Positions 49,748 to 58,517 are shown, counted from the stretch's first letter. The stretch: 64,000 nucleotides of DNA from Streptomyces sp. ISL-98 (GCF_018614055.1 NZ_JAGGPB010000023.1:101029-165028), one strand, 5' to 3'. Numbers and translations: made by a program. Notes: generated by a model from the letters alone, not told the origin.

Positions 49748-52206
49748 GTGTCGATCTGACGGTCGTCGTCCCCGCGTACAACGAGGAACGGCGACTGGGC
49801 CCCACGCTGGACGCCATCTCCGCCCACCTGCGCGCCGATCCGGGCCGCTGGGACAGCTGGGAGCTGATCGTCGTCGACGACGGCTCGACGGACGGTACGG
49901 CCGACGCGGTACGGGCCGCCGCAGCCCGGGAACCGCGCATCCAGCTGGTCGAGGCGGGCGCCGAAGGGAACCGCGGCAAGGGCCACGCCCTGCGCCGCGG
50001 TGTGGCCGCCTCGCACGGCCGCATGGTGCTCGTCACGGACGCCGACCTGGCGACCCCGATCGAGGAGCTCGACCGGCTCGACAAGGAGCTGTCGGACGGG
50101 GACGGGCGGCTCAGCGCCACCATCGGCTCGCGCGCACACCCCGACTCGGCCATAGACGTACACCAGCGGCGCATCCGCGAGTGGCTCGGCCGGATGGGCA
50201 ACCGCCTCATACGGGCCGTCGCCGTCCCCGGCATACGGGACACGCAGTGCGGCTTCAAACTCTTCGACGGGGACAAGGCGCGTACCGCTTTCGCCGACGC
50301 GCGGCTCGACGGGTGGGGCATAGACGTCGAGATACTGCAGTTCTTCCGGCGGCAGGGATGGCCGGTGGCCGAGGTTCCGGTCCGCTGGGCGCACCAGGAG
50401 GGCTCCAAGGTCAGGCCCGCCGACTACGGCAAGGTGCTGCTGGAGCTGGTACGCCTGAAGACACGGCCGACCGAGTCGGTACGGCGGCGCGTACGCCCCG
50501 TCGACCTCGCCGTCGCCGGTCTCTTCCTCCTCGCCTCAGTGATCCTCTACAAGGGGCTGTGGGCAGACCTGGACCACCGCTACCTCGCCGACTCGGGCCA
50601 GGACCAGAACCAGTGGGAATGGTTCTTCGCGGTCACCGCCGACAACATCGCGCATCTCCGCAATCCGCTCTTCACGACCGCGCAGAACTTCCCCGACGGC
50701 GTGAATCTCATGGCGAACACCGTCATGCTCGGCCTGTCCGTCCCGCTCACCCCCGTGACGCTCACCCTCGGGCCGACCGTGACCTGGGCGCTCGTCCTGA
50801 CCGTGGGCCTGGCTGCGACCGCCGTCGCCTGGTACTGGCTGATCGCGAAGCGGCTCGTAAGCAGCCGCTGGGCGGCGGCCGTCGGCGCCGCGCTGTGCGC
50901 CTTCGCGCCGCCGATGATCTCGCACGCCACCGCCCACCCCAACTTCGCGGTGCTGTTCATGATCCCGGTGATCGTCGACAGGGCACTGCGGCTCTGCGAA
51001 AGGGACGCCCGGGTCGTACGGGACGGGGCCCTGATCGGCCTTTTCGCGACGTACCAGATCTTCCTCGGCGAGGAGCCGCTGCTCCTCGCCGCCATGGGCA
51101 TGCTGCTCTTCGCGCTCTCGTACGCCCTCGCGAACCGGGAGGTGGCACGGGCGGCATGGCGCCCGCTGCTCAAGGGCGTCGGGGTGGCCGCCGCCGTCTG
51201 CCTCCCGCTCGTCGCCTACCCGCTCTACTGGCAGTTCTTCGGGCCGCAGAGCTACCACAGCGTCCTGCACGGCGACAGAGCCGGCAACAGCCCGCTCGCC
51301 TTCCTGGAGTTCTCCGGCCGCGCGCTGCTCGGCGACGAGGCGAGGGCAGATCCGCTCGCCATGAACCGCACTGAGCAGAACGCCTTCTACGGCTGGCCGC
51401 TCGTCGGCCTGACCTTCGCGATCGTCATCAGCCTGTGGCGCCTCGCCCTGGTCAAGGCGCTCACTTTCACCGCCCTCGCGGCGGGGCTGCTCTCCCTCGG
51501 CCCCACGTTCCGCATCCCGTACACGGACATGATCCTTACGGGACCGTGGCGGGCGCTGGCCCACCAGCCGCTCTTCGAATCGGTCATCGAGTCCCGGGTG
51601 GCCATGATCTGCGCCCCGGCACTGGGCATCCTGGTGGCACTGGCAGCGGACCGCCTGAACGCGCTACCGGACGGCGTCCCCCGTCTCCACCGGACCCTGG
51701 CCGCCACAGCGCTCGCCCTCGCACTCGTCCCCATCGTCCCGACGCCGATGCCGACACGGGACCGCCCGGACGTCCCGGCGTTCATCGCGGAGGGCATGTG
51801 GAAGTCGTACGTCGCCGAGGGCGAATCGATGGTCCCCGTCCCGCTCCCGGACCCCGGCAATGCGGAGGCCCTGCACTGGCAGTCCGCCACCGCCCCCCAC
51901 TTCCCGGTGGCCCACGGCTACTTCAACGGCCCCTGGGGCCCGGACCGTATCGGCATTTACGGCGCCTCCCCGCGCCACACTTCCAACCTCCTGCGGGACA
52001 TCCGTTACGGCGGCCGGATCCCAACGATCGGCCCCAACTGGCAGGCACAGGCACGGGCCGACCTGACGTACTGGCGGGCGGGCGTCGTCGTACTCGCCCC
52101 GCAGGACAACGAGGCGGCGCTGTACAGGACGGTGTCGAAGCTGTTGGGACGGCCGGGAGAGCGGGTGGGCGGAGCCTGGATCTGGGACGTGGGCAGTACC
52201 GGTTGA
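49744..52206 (+). CDS. Glycosyltransferase family 2 (Alg5-like) fused to a polytopic membrane domain
   Basis: 820 aa from the GTG at 49744, which overlaps the regulator stop. Residues 1-245 are a GT2 domain like dolichyl/undecaprenyl-phosphate glucosyltransferase: VVPAYNEERRLGPTLDAI, DDGSTDGTAD, TDADLATP (metal-binding DxD) and DTQCGFKLFDG, WGIDVEILQFFRR. Residues 255-700 have about ten helices with a long first outer loop (SGQDQNQWEWFFAV, PDGVNLMANTVML), as in GT-C enzymes. One polypeptide could thus make a lipid-linked sugar and transfer it outside. The C-terminal 110 residues are a soluble extracellular domain. No partner genes are nearby; acceptor unknown. Confidence 0.85.
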   Translation: MSVDLTVVVPAYNEERRLGPTLDAISAHLRADPGRWDSWELIVVDDGSTDGTADAVRAAAAREPRIQLVEAGAEGNRGKGHALRRGVAASHGRMVLVTDADLATPIEELDRLDKELSDGDGRLSATIGSRAHPDSAIDVHQRRIREWLGRMGNRLIRAVAVPGIRDTQCGFKLFDGDKARTAFADARLDGWGIDVEILQFFRRQGWPVAEVPVRWAHQEGSKVRPADYGKVLLELVRLKTRPTESVRRRVRPVDLAVAGLFLLASVILYKGLWADLDHRYLADSGQDQNQWEWFFAVTADNIAHLRNPLFTTAQNFPDGVNLMANTVMLGLSVPLTPVTLTLGPTVTWALVLTVGLAATAVAWYWLIAKRLVSSRWAAAVGAALCAFAPPMISHATAHPNFAVLFMIPVIVDRALRLCERDARVVRDGALIGLFATYQIFLGEEPLLLAAMGMLLFALSYALANREVARAAWRPLLKGVGVAAAVCLPLVAYPLYWQFFGPQSYHSVLHGDRAGNSPLAFLEFSGRALLGDEARADPLAMNRTEQNAFYGWPLVGLTFAIVISLWRLALVKALTFTALAAGLLSLGPTFRIPYTDMILTGPWRALAHQPLFESVIESRVAMICAPALGILVALAADRLNALPDGVPRLHRTLAATALALALVPIVPTPMPTRDRPDVPAFIAEGMWKSYVAEGESMVPVPLPDPGNAEALHWQSATAPHFPVAHGYFNGPWGPDRIGIYGASPRHTSNLLRDIRYGGRIPTIGPNWQAQARADLTYWRAGVVVLAPQDNEAALYRTVSKLLGRPGERVGGAWIWDVGSTG

Positions 52207-52324
52207 AAAGACGTGGGCAGCACCGGTTGAAAAAGTCCGCCCCCATCCGCCAACTGTGCGCAGCGGGTTCGTAGCACTACGCTGTCCCGACCGTCGCACG
52301 AACCCAGTGGAGAGCGAGCCGTAC

Positions 52325-52975
52325 GTGGCCTGTGACCTGTGGCTGGTCCCCCTCGTCGATGTGCTGTGCCACAGCCCCGACAATCCCTTCGCCGAAGAGA
52401 TCGCGTCGTACGACAAGGCCCTCACCGACGAGGGCCTGCCCACCGTCCCCGTATTCGCCTACATGCCGGGCCTGTCGGGCGACGTAGCCCCGGTGGCCGG
52501 CTTCGACTACGACGCCCTGCACTTCCTGCGCCGCGCGTACCTGCTCCAGATCTGCGGCCTGGAAGTGACCCCGGTGGATGCGCTGGGCGGTGACTACGCG
52601 CAGCTCCTGGAGATGTTCGAGTCGACGGCCCAGCAGTCGCACCTGGTCTGGCACTACGACCACGCGGGCGCGTACGTCCCGGTGGACTTCGCCGCGCCGC
52701 TGTCCAACGAGGAACTCCTGGCCGGCGGCGGCCCATTGGGCTCCACGCAGGGCCTGCTGCGCGAACTGGAATTCGTGGCCGCGTCGATCGGCATCGACGC
52801 GGCGAACCCGCCGTCGCCGCCCCGGCCGCCGGGCCGCCCCACAACCCTGGAAGAACCGGCGGACCCACTGCCGTACGACGAAAGCCCCTTCGCCCGCGAA
52901 CGTCACGTCTGGCTGGGCCTGCACGCGGCAGCAACCCGTAGTCTCGGCCAAGGCTCCATGATCATATTCAGCTAG
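52325..52975 (+). CDS. Conserved hypothetical cytoplasmic protein
   Basis: 216 aa from the GTG at 52325 (GGAG upstream); a start at 52256 lacks a ribosome site. The N-terminus ACDLWLVPLVDVLCHSP is followed by FAEEIASYDKALTDEGLP, LHFLRRAYLLQICGLEVTP and WHYDHAGAYVPVDFAAPL. The middle part reads as a single globular domain with a Trp/His/Tyr-rich core; a Pro-rich linker (PPSPPRPPGRP) precedes the last 45 residues. No known family or catalytic motif is recognised. It follows the glycosyltransferase by 118 bases without clear sharing. Confidence 0.7.
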   Translation: MACDLWLVPLVDVLCHSPDNPFAEEIASYDKALTDEGLPTVPVFAYMPGLSGDVAPVAGFDYDALHFLRRAYLLQICGLEVTPVDALGGDYAQLLEMFESTAQQSHLVWHYDHAGAYVPVDFAAPLSNEELLAGGGPLGSTQGLLRELEFVAASIGIDAANPPSPPRPPGRPTTLEEPADPLPYDESPFARERHVWLGLHAAATRSLGQGSMIIFS

Positions 52976-53057
52976 AGCGTTCGCGGCGCGAAGCGGCCGC
53001 ACCGGGGATGTGGGGTGCCCCGCACCCCACATCCCCACTCCGGGGGTCCACAGGCCC

Positions 53058-53858
53058 TCAGCGAGGCGACTCCGGGGGCCTCTGGCGCGGCATGTTCGGA
53101 CGCGTGCCCGGGGGCAGCGGATAGCGCCCGGCCGACGACCCGCCCTCGCCCCGTGGGCCGCCCACGCCGCCCAGCGAGGACTGCATCCCCAGCGGCGCAG
53201 GCCCCGCCCGGAACTCCACCATCCAGTCCGCCGTCTCCGACCGCACCAGCTCCGTCACGTCCTCCGAAAACCGCCGCAGCACACCGAGGCACCGCTCGGC
53301 CGCCTCGCTCGCGGTCCCCTCGGCAGGGCCGAGGACCTCCCGCACACTCTCCGACGCCCAGTCGAACTGCAGCGCCTGCAGCCGCCGGTGCACCGCCTGC
53401 GCCGTGGCCATGTCCCGCATCCACCCGGACGTAAGCCCGAAGTACCGGTCGCAGCCCATGCACGCCGCCCCGATCAGCAGCGCCAGGTAGCCCCACACCG
53501 CCGTCCCGTCCACCGCCCCGGCCAGGTCGACGAGCGGCAGGGCGGCCCCGGTGATCACGCCGGCCGCTGTCCCGATCCGCAGCGCACGCGCGCTGCGGCG
53601 CTTCCACGACCGGTCGGCCAGATACCAGTCGGCGGTACGCAGCGCACCCGCCTCGACCCACTGGTAGAGCTCGTCGAGACGCTCGGCGGGCTCGCCCCAG
53701 TCGCCGAGCGGGAACGGCCGCCCGGTCAGATCGGTCAGATCGCCTTCGCCGTTCGACCGCCCCGAGGATCGCCCGTACGACCGCCCGGGCAACTGCTCGT
53801 CGGCGCCCTTGCCCTCCCTCCGGGCGGGCCCCTCGGGCTGCATCTCCGGCTGGCTCAC
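53058..53858 (-). CDS. SLATT/DUF4231 two-helix membrane protein
   Basis: 266 aa from the GTG at 53858 (GAGGAG upstream); a frame extending to 54125 starts inside the ybaB promoter and is rejected. Two adjacent membrane helices (RIGTAAGVITGAALPLVDLA and WGYLALLIGAACMGCDRYFG, about residues 92-142) are flanked by helical soluble parts, as in SLATT domains. In other bacteria such domains act as pore-forming effectors in nucleotide-signal conflict systems. Here no nucleotidyltransferase is adjacent, and it sits beside the conserved ybaB-recR block, so a housekeeping role is as likely. The tail is Pro/Gly/Arg-rich. Confidence 0.72.
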   Translation of the reverse strand: MSQPEMQPEGPARREGKGADEQLPGRSYGRSSGRSNGEGDLTDLTGRPFPLGDWGEPAERLDELYQWVEAGALRTADWYLADRSWKRRSARALRIGTAAGVITGAALPLVDLAGAVDGTAVWGYLALLIGAACMGCDRYFGLTSGWMRDMATAQAVHRRLQALQFDWASESVREVLGPAEGTASEAAERCLGVLRRFSEDVTELVRSETADWMVEFRAGPAPLGMQSSLGGVGGPRGEGGSSAGRYPLPPGTRPNMPRQRPPESPR

Positions 53859-53883
53859 CGGGCACTCCTCTGCGCTCTGTTCA

Positions 53884-53923
53884 TGACGTGAGTGACGTGA
53901 CGTTACGTGACGCAACATGACGT
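53884..53923. promoter_or_regulatory. Cluster of TGACGT-like hexamers
   Basis: TGACGTGA or close variants (TTACGTGACG, TGACGTGAAG) recur five times within 40 bases upstream of the SLATT gene, in direct and inverted order. This may be a cooperative binding site or simple slippage. The rest of the region to 54151 holds the ybaB promoter. Confidence 0.45.
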
Positions 53924-54151
53924 GAAGTAACGCCTGATGCGCGCAGCGCATACGCGTGCCCTTCCTACCGCCGAATGGTGGGCGGCGGGGCCGACATGCC
54001 GGTATTTCCGGCCGGAAGGGGGTCTTGGTCAGGTAGTGCGCGCAAACCTTCTCACCCGAAAGAGTCGCTTCGTACGGCATGGGGCAGGGCGCCCGGCGAA
54101 CACGTAGGCTCGCCATACCGAACAACCGTCGTCGAAGTGCCAGGAGTGACC

Positions 54152-54487
54152 GTGATTCCCGGTGGTGGCCAGCCCAATATGCAGCAGCTGCTCCAGCAGG
54201 CCCAGAAGATGCAGCAGGACCTCGCGAAGGCCCAGGAAGAACTGGCGAGGACAGAGGTCGACGGCCAGGCCGGCGGCGGCCTCGTCAAGGCGACCGTGAA
54301 CGGCTCGGGGGAGCTCCTCGGTCTCACGATCGACCCCAAGGCGGTCGACCCGGACGACACGGAGACGCTCGCGGACCTGATCGTCGCCGCGGTCCAGGCC
54401 GCCAACGACAACGCCCAGCAACTCCAGCAGCAGAAGCTCGGCCCGCTGGCCCAGGGTCTTGGGGGTATGCCGGGCCTCCCCTTCTAA
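54152..54487 (+). CDS. YbaB/EbfC nucleoid-associated protein
   Basis: 111 aa from the GTG at 54152 with AGGAG upstream; a longer frame to 53975 is rejected. The family fold is plain: NMQQLLQQAQKMQQDLAKAQEELARTEV, then GGGLVKATVNGSGELLGLTIDPKAVDPDD and LADLIVAAVQAANDNAQQL. The dimer binds DNA with little sequence preference. In most bacteria it precedes recR, as here (101 bases), suggesting a shared task in recombination or chromosome packing. Confidence 0.95.
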   Translation: MIPGGGQPNMQQLLQQAQKMQQDLAKAQEELARTEVDGQAGGGLVKATVNGSGELLGLTIDPKAVDPDDTETLADLIVAAVQAANDNAQQLQQQKLGPLAQGLGGMPGLPF

Positions 54488-54587
54488 GGCGGCCCCGCAA
54501 CAACTACCGTACGTATTGAGCAAGGCCTGCAGGACAAGCAGACCAAGACAGCAGCACCAGGACGAGCAGTACCAGGAAGGCAATCCG

Positions 54588-55187
54588 TTGTACGAAGGCG
54601 TGGTCCAGGACCTCATCGACGAGTTGGGCAGGCTGCCCGGCGTCGGTCCCAAGAGCGCGCAGCGGATCGCCTTCCACATCCTCCAGGCCGAGCCCACCGA
54701 CGTCCGCCGCCTTGCCCACGCCCTCCTGGAGGTCAAGGACAAGGTCCGGTTCTGCGCGGTGTGCGGCAACGTCGCGCAGGAGGAGCGGTGCGGGATCTGC
54801 CGCGACCCGCGCCGCGACCCGGCGGTCATCTGTGTCGTCGAGGAGCCCAAGGATGTCGTCGCGGTCGAGCGGACGCGGGAGTTCCGCGGCCGCTATCACG
54901 TACTCGGCGGGGCCATCAGCCCCATCGAGGGCGTCGGCCCGGACGATCTGCGGATCCGCGAGCTGCTTGCGCGCCTCGCGGACGGCACCGTCACCGAGCT
55001 GATCCTGGCCACCGACCCGAACCTGGAGGGCGAGGCAACCGCCACCTACCTCGCCCGGATGGTCAAGCCGATGGGTCTGCGGGTGACACGCCTGGCCAGT
55101 GGACTCCCCGTCGGGGGAGATCTTGAGTACGCCGACGAGGTCACGCTGGGCCGTGCCTTCGAGGGGAGACGATTGCTCGATGTCTGA
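54588..55187 (+). CDS. recR: Recombination protein RecR
   Basis: 199 aa, the standard length, from the TTG at 54588 (AGGAAGG seven bases upstream); the N-terminus YEGVVQDLIDELGRLPGVGPKSAQR matches RecR exactly from there. Features are the helix-hairpin-helix just quoted, the zinc finger CAVCGNVAQEERCGIC, and the Toprim domain with VVEEPKDVVAVERTREF, and LGGAISPIEGVGPDDLRI. RecR with RecF and RecO loads RecA at gaps. The stop overlaps the DUF5063 start by eight bases. Confidence 0.97.
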   Translation: MYEGVVQDLIDELGRLPGVGPKSAQRIAFHILQAEPTDVRRLAHALLEVKDKVRFCAVCGNVAQEERCGICRDPRRDPAVICVVEEPKDVVAVERTREFRGRYHVLGGAISPIEGVGPDDLRIRELLARLADGTVTELILATDPNLEGEATATYLARMVKPMGLRVTRLASGLPVGGDLEYADEVTLGRAFEGRRLLDV

Positions 55188-55872
55188 CGCAAAGCCTGAC
55201 GCCAACGCGAACGCCAACACGAAGCTGCTGCATGCGGTCGCGCAGGACCCGGACGATTTCGCCGTCCAGATCGCGGACCAGATCGAAAGCTTCATCGTCG
55301 CGGTCACGGAAGTGGCCAAGGGCGACGAGCCCGACAGTGCGGTCCCGTTCCTCCTGCTCGAGGTGTCCCAACTCCTCCTGGCGGGCGGCCGGCTGGGCGC
55401 GCACGAGGACATCGTCCCCGACGAGCGGTACGAGCCGGACCTCGGCCCGGAGCCGGACGTGGACGACCTGCGCGAGCGCTTCGCCCGCATGCTCGACCCC
55501 ATCGACGTCTACTCCGAGGTCTTCGACCCGTACGAGCCGCGCAAGGCGCCGGTCGCCTGCCGGATCTCCGACGACCTGGCCGACGTCATCACCGACCTCC
55601 GCCACGGCCTGGCCCACTACCGCGCGGGCCGCACGTCCGAAGCCCTGTGGTGGTGGCAGTTCTCGTACTTCTCCAACTGGGGCTCAACCGCCTCCGCCTG
55701 CCTCCGTGCCCTCCAGTCCCTGGTCGCGCACGTCCGCCTCGACCAGCCCCTGGAGGAGCTGGACGGTCTGGACACGGACCAGGACCTCGGCGAGGAGGAG
55801 CTGGAGAAGGAAGCCGGCAAGGTCATGGCGGAGGAACTGGCGGGCCCGCTCGGCCTGCGCACGGTGACGTGA
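55180..55872 (+). CDS. DUF5063 domain protein
   Basis: 230 aa from the ATG at 55180, overlapping recR. The mostly alpha-helical domain covers residues 25-190, with IADQIESFIVAVTEVAKG, VPFLLLEVSQLLLAGGRLG, RFARMLDPIDVYSEVFDPYEP, ADVITDLRHGLAHYRAG and EALWWWQFSYFSNWGS. The acidic tail has many Glu/Asp. Its role is unknown. The tight overlap with recR in Streptomyces points to a recombination or DNA-binding context. A terminator-like hairpin follows at 55938. Confidence 0.85.
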   Translation: MSDAKPDANANANTKLLHAVAQDPDDFAVQIADQIESFIVAVTEVAKGDEPDSAVPFLLLEVSQLLLAGGRLGAHEDIVPDERYEPDLGPEPDVDDLRERFARMLDPIDVYSEVFDPYEPRKAPVACRISDDLADVITDLRHGLAHYRAGRTSEALWWWQFSYFSNWGSTASACLRALQSLVAHVRLDQPLEELDGLDTDQDLGEEELEKEAGKVMAEELAGPLGLRTVT

Positions 55873-55937
55873 CCGTACGCCGCCACGAGCGGTGACCGGT
55901 ATGTGAGCCACCCCACGTTCCGCGTACCGGACGTGCG

Positions 55938-55980
55938 CCGGGGCAGGCATCCTCACCGAGCAGGTCAGAGCCTGCCCGGG
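55938..55980 (+). terminator. Terminator of the ybaB-recR-DUF5063 block
   Basis: CCGGGGCAGGC pairs with GCCTGCCCGGG (one mismatch) over a 21-base loop. TTGCGTCTTG follows. Confidence 0.65.
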
Positions 55981-55990
55981 TTGCGTCTTG

Positions 55991-56024
55991 ATCACATCAT
56001 GAGCGGGACATCTCAGGATGTGAT
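55991..56024. promoter_or_regulatory. Long inverted repeat upstream of lysC
   Basis: ATCACATCATGAG pairs with CTCAGGATGTGAT with one mismatch, over an 8-base loop. It lies 70 bases before lysC. It could be an operator for the lysC-asd operon or a second terminator. Confidence 0.5.
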
Positions 56025-56093
56025 ACGGCGTGGGCGGGCCCGGCCTGCTCGGTAAACTGAGCCGACCGCAGTAATGACTAGCGAGGAGCGCAC

Positions 56094-57365
56094 GTGGGCC
56101 TTGTCGTGCAGAAGTACGGAGGCTCCTCCGTTGCCGATGCCGAAGGCATCAAGCGCGTCGCCAAGAGGATCGTCGATGCCAAGAAGGACGGCCACCAGGT
56201 CGTTGTCGTGGTTTCGGCGATGGGCGACACGACGGACGAGTTGATCGATCTCGCCGAGCAGGTATCCCCGATCCCTGCCGGACGTGAATTCGACATGCTG
56301 CTGACCGCAGGTGAGCGGATTTCCATGGCCCTGCTGGCCATGGCGATCAAAAACCTGGGCCACGAGGCCCAGTCGTTCACGGGCAGCCAGGCAGGTGTCA
56401 TCACCGACTCGGTCCACAACAAAGCGCGCATCATCGATGTCACGCCGGGCCGTATCCGCACCGCCCTCGACGAGGGCAACATCGCCATCGTCGCCGGCTT
56501 CCAGGGTGTGTCCCAGGACAAGAAGGACATCACCACCCTCGGCCGGGGCGGCTCGGACACGACCGCCGTGGCGCTGGCCGCGGCGCTCGACGCCGAGGTC
56601 TGTGAGATCTACACCGATGTGGACGGTGTCTTCACTGCCGACCCCCGGGTCGTGAAGAAGGCCCAGAAGATCGAGTGGATCTCCTTCGAGGACATGCTGG
56701 AGCTCGCCGCCTCCGGCTCCAAGGTGCTGCTGCACCGGTGCGTCGAGTACGCACGCCGATACAACATCCCGATCCACGTCCGCTCGTCCTTCTCGGGCGG
56801 GCGCGGGACCTGGGTCAGTCACGAGCCGCAAGGGGACCAGCAGGTGGAGCACGCGCTAATCTCCGGAGTCGCCCATGACGTCTCCGAGGCCAAGGTCACG
56901 GTCGTCGGTGTGCCGGACAAGCCGGGCGAGGCCGCGGCGATCTTCCGTGCCATCGCGGACGCCGAGATCAACATCGACATGGTCGTGCAGAACGTCTCTG
57001 CCGCGACCACCGGCCTGACCGACATCTCCTTCACCCTCCCCAAGACCGACGGCCGCAAGGCCATCGACGCCCTGGAGAAGGCGAAGGCAGCGATCGGGTT
57101 CGAGTCGCTTCGCTACGACGACCAGATCGGCAAGATCTCCCTGGTCGGCGCCGGCATGAAGACCAACCCGGGCGTCACGGCGGGCTTCTTCGAGGCGCTG
57201 TCCGACGCGGGTGTGAACATCGAGCTGATCTCGACCTCCGAGATCCGCATCTCGGTCGTGACCCGCGCCGACGACGTCAACGAGGCCGTGCGCGCCGTGC
57301 ACACCGCCTTCGGCCTGGACAGTGACTCCGACGAGGCCGTCGTCTACGGGGGCACTGGAAGGTGA
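56094..57365 (+). CDS. lysC: Aspartate kinase, alpha subunit
   Basis: 423 aa from the GTG at 56094 with GAGGAG upstream. It phosphorylates aspartate, the entry to lysine, threonine and methionine. Kinase motifs: VVQKYGGSSVAD, FQGVSQDKKDITTLGRGGSDTTAVALA and IYTDVDGVFTADPR. Two ACT domains occupy the C-terminal third (VGVPDKPGEAAAIF, VGAGMKTNPGVTAGF, STSEIRISVVTR). They bind lysine and threonine for feedback inhibition. An internal in-frame start (56844) can give the beta subunit. The gene is in one operon with asd, seven bases apart. Confidence 0.97.
   Translation: MGLVVQKYGGSSVADAEGIKRVAKRIVDAKKDGHQVVVVVSAMGDTTDELIDLAEQVSPIPAGREFDMLLTAGERISMALLAMAIKNLGHEAQSFTGSQAGVITDSVHNKARIIDVTPGRIRTALDEGNIAIVAGFQGVSQDKKDITTLGRGGSDTTAVALAAALDAEVCEIYTDVDGVFTADPRVVKKAQKIEWISFEDMLELAASGSKVLLHRCVEYARRYNIPIHVRSSFSGGRGTWVSHEPQGDQQVEHALISGVAHDVSEAKVTVVGVPDKPGEAAAIFRAIADAEINIDMVVQNVSAATTGLTDISFTLPKTDGRKAIDALEKAKAAIGFESLRYDDQIGKISLVGAGMKTNPGVTAGFFEALSDAGVNIELISTSEIRISVVTRADDVNEAVRAVHTAFGLDSDSDEAVVYGGTGR
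56844..57365 (+). CDS. Aspartate kinase beta subunit (internal start in lysC)
   Basis: 173 aa. GTG at codon 251 of lysC, preceded by AAGGGGA with seven-base spacing, opens the sequence VEHALISGVAHDVSEAKVTV. It covers just the two ACT domains, matching the beta subunit made from an internal start in Corynebacterium glutamicum (about 170 aa) and other alpha2beta2 kinases. The ribosome site and position are seen; its use here is inferred. Confidence 0.7.
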   Translation: MEHALISGVAHDVSEAKVTVVGVPDKPGEAAAIFRAIADAEINIDMVVQNVSAATTGLTDISFTLPKTDGRKAIDALEKAKAAIGFESLRYDDQIGKISLVGAGMKTNPGVTAGFFEALSDAGVNIELISTSEIRISVVTRADDVNEAVRAVHTAFGLDSDSDEAVVYGGTGR

Positions 57366-57372
57366 CTCGCAA

Positions 57373-58431
57373 GTGACTGGCAAGCCGACACTCGCGGTCG
57401 TCGGAGCGACCGGAGCCGTCGGCGCCGTCATGCTCCAGATCCTGTCGCAGCACGCCGACGTCTGGGGCGAGATCAGACTCGTCGCCTCCCCGCGCTCGGC
57501 CGGCCGGAAGCTGGTCGTACGCGGGGAGGAGACCGAGGTTCTGGCGCTGTCGGAGGAGGCTCTGACAGGCGTCGACGTCGCGATGTTCGACGTACCGGAC
57601 GACGTGGCCGCCCAGTGGGCGCCCATCGCGGCGGGCCTGGGCGCGGTCGTCGTGGACAATTCGGCCGCCTTCCGGATGGATCCGGAGGTGCCACTGGTCG
57701 TCCCCGAGGTCAATCCCCATGCCGTACGGGTCCGCCCGCGCGGCATCGTCGCGAGCCCCAACTGCACGACGCTGTCGATGATTGTTGCCATAGGCGCGCT
57801 GCACGCCGAGTTCGGACTGACCGAGCTGGTCGTCTCGTCGTACCAGGCGGTGAGCGGCGCGGGCCGGGCCGGGGTCGACACGCTGCGCACCCAGCTCTCC
57901 CTCGTCGCGGGTACGGAGCTGGGCACCAGCCCCGGCGACGTACGACGGGTCGTGGGCGACGACAACGGCCCCTTCCCCGGCCCTGTGGCGCTGAACGTCG
58001 TGCCGTGGGCCGGCTCGCTGATGGACGACGGCTGGTCGTCGGAGGAGCTGAAGGTCCGCGCCGAGTCGCGGAAGATCCTGGACCGGCCCGATCTGCGGGT
58101 CTCGGTCACCTGTGTCCGGGTGCCGGTGATCACGACGCACTCGCTGGCCGTGCACGCCCGCTTCGAGGACGAGGTCACGGTCGACCGGGCGCACGAGATC
58201 CTGGCCACGGCGCCGGGCGTGGTGCTGTTCGACAACCCCGCGGCGGGCGAATTCCCCACGCCCGCGGACGTGGTGGGGACGGACCCGACGTGGGTGGGGC
58301 GCGTGCGGCGCTCGCTGGACGACCCCACCGCACTCGAACTCTTTGTGTGCGGCGACAATCTCCGTAAGGGAGCCGCCCTCAACACCGCCCAGATCGCGGA
58401 GCTCGTCGCAGCGGAGCTTCGAGCCGCGTAA
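57373..58431 (+). CDS. asd: Aspartate-semialdehyde dehydrogenase
   Basis: 352 aa from the GTG at 57373 (GGAAGG upstream); another GTG nine bases earlier is out of frame. It reduces aspartyl phosphate with NADPH to the semialdehyde. The Rossmann motif is LAVVGATGAVGAVML; the catalytic Cys is in ASPNCTTLSM; SSYQAVSGAGRAG and the catalytic His in RVPVITTHSLAVHARF follow. It lies seven bases after lysC, as in other actinobacteria. Confidence 0.97.
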   Translation: MTGKPTLAVVGATGAVGAVMLQILSQHADVWGEIRLVASPRSAGRKLVVRGEETEVLALSEEALTGVDVAMFDVPDDVAAQWAPIAAGLGAVVVDNSAAFRMDPEVPLVVPEVNPHAVRVRPRGIVASPNCTTLSMIVAIGALHAEFGLTELVVSSYQAVSGAGRAGVDTLRTQLSLVAGTELGTSPGDVRRVVGDDNGPFPGPVALNVVPWAGSLMDDGWSSEELKVRAESRKILDRPDLRVSVTCVRVPVITTHSLAVHARFEDEVTVDRAHEILATAPGVVLFDNPAAGEFPTPADVVGTDPTWVGRVRRSLDDPTALELFVCGDNLRKGAALNTAQIAELVAAELRAA

Positions 58432-58479
58432 CTCCGGGCGCCGTAGAGCGGAATTCTTTGTAGGATCTGTGAACGCCCT

Positions 58480-58517
58480 GTGATCAAGTCGAACATTGAA
58501 CGACTTGGCTAGATCAC
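58480..58517. promoter_or_regulatory. Dyad region upstream of the sigma factor gene
   Basis: CAAGTCG and CGACTTG form 7-bp arms (58485-58507), and GTGATC/GATCAC form outer arms with a GCTA bulge. The dyad lies about 210 bases before the assigned sigma start, and CTTGAACG follows. It might be an operator or a terminator for asd. The rest of the region to 58727 shows no further gene. Confidence 0.45.
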
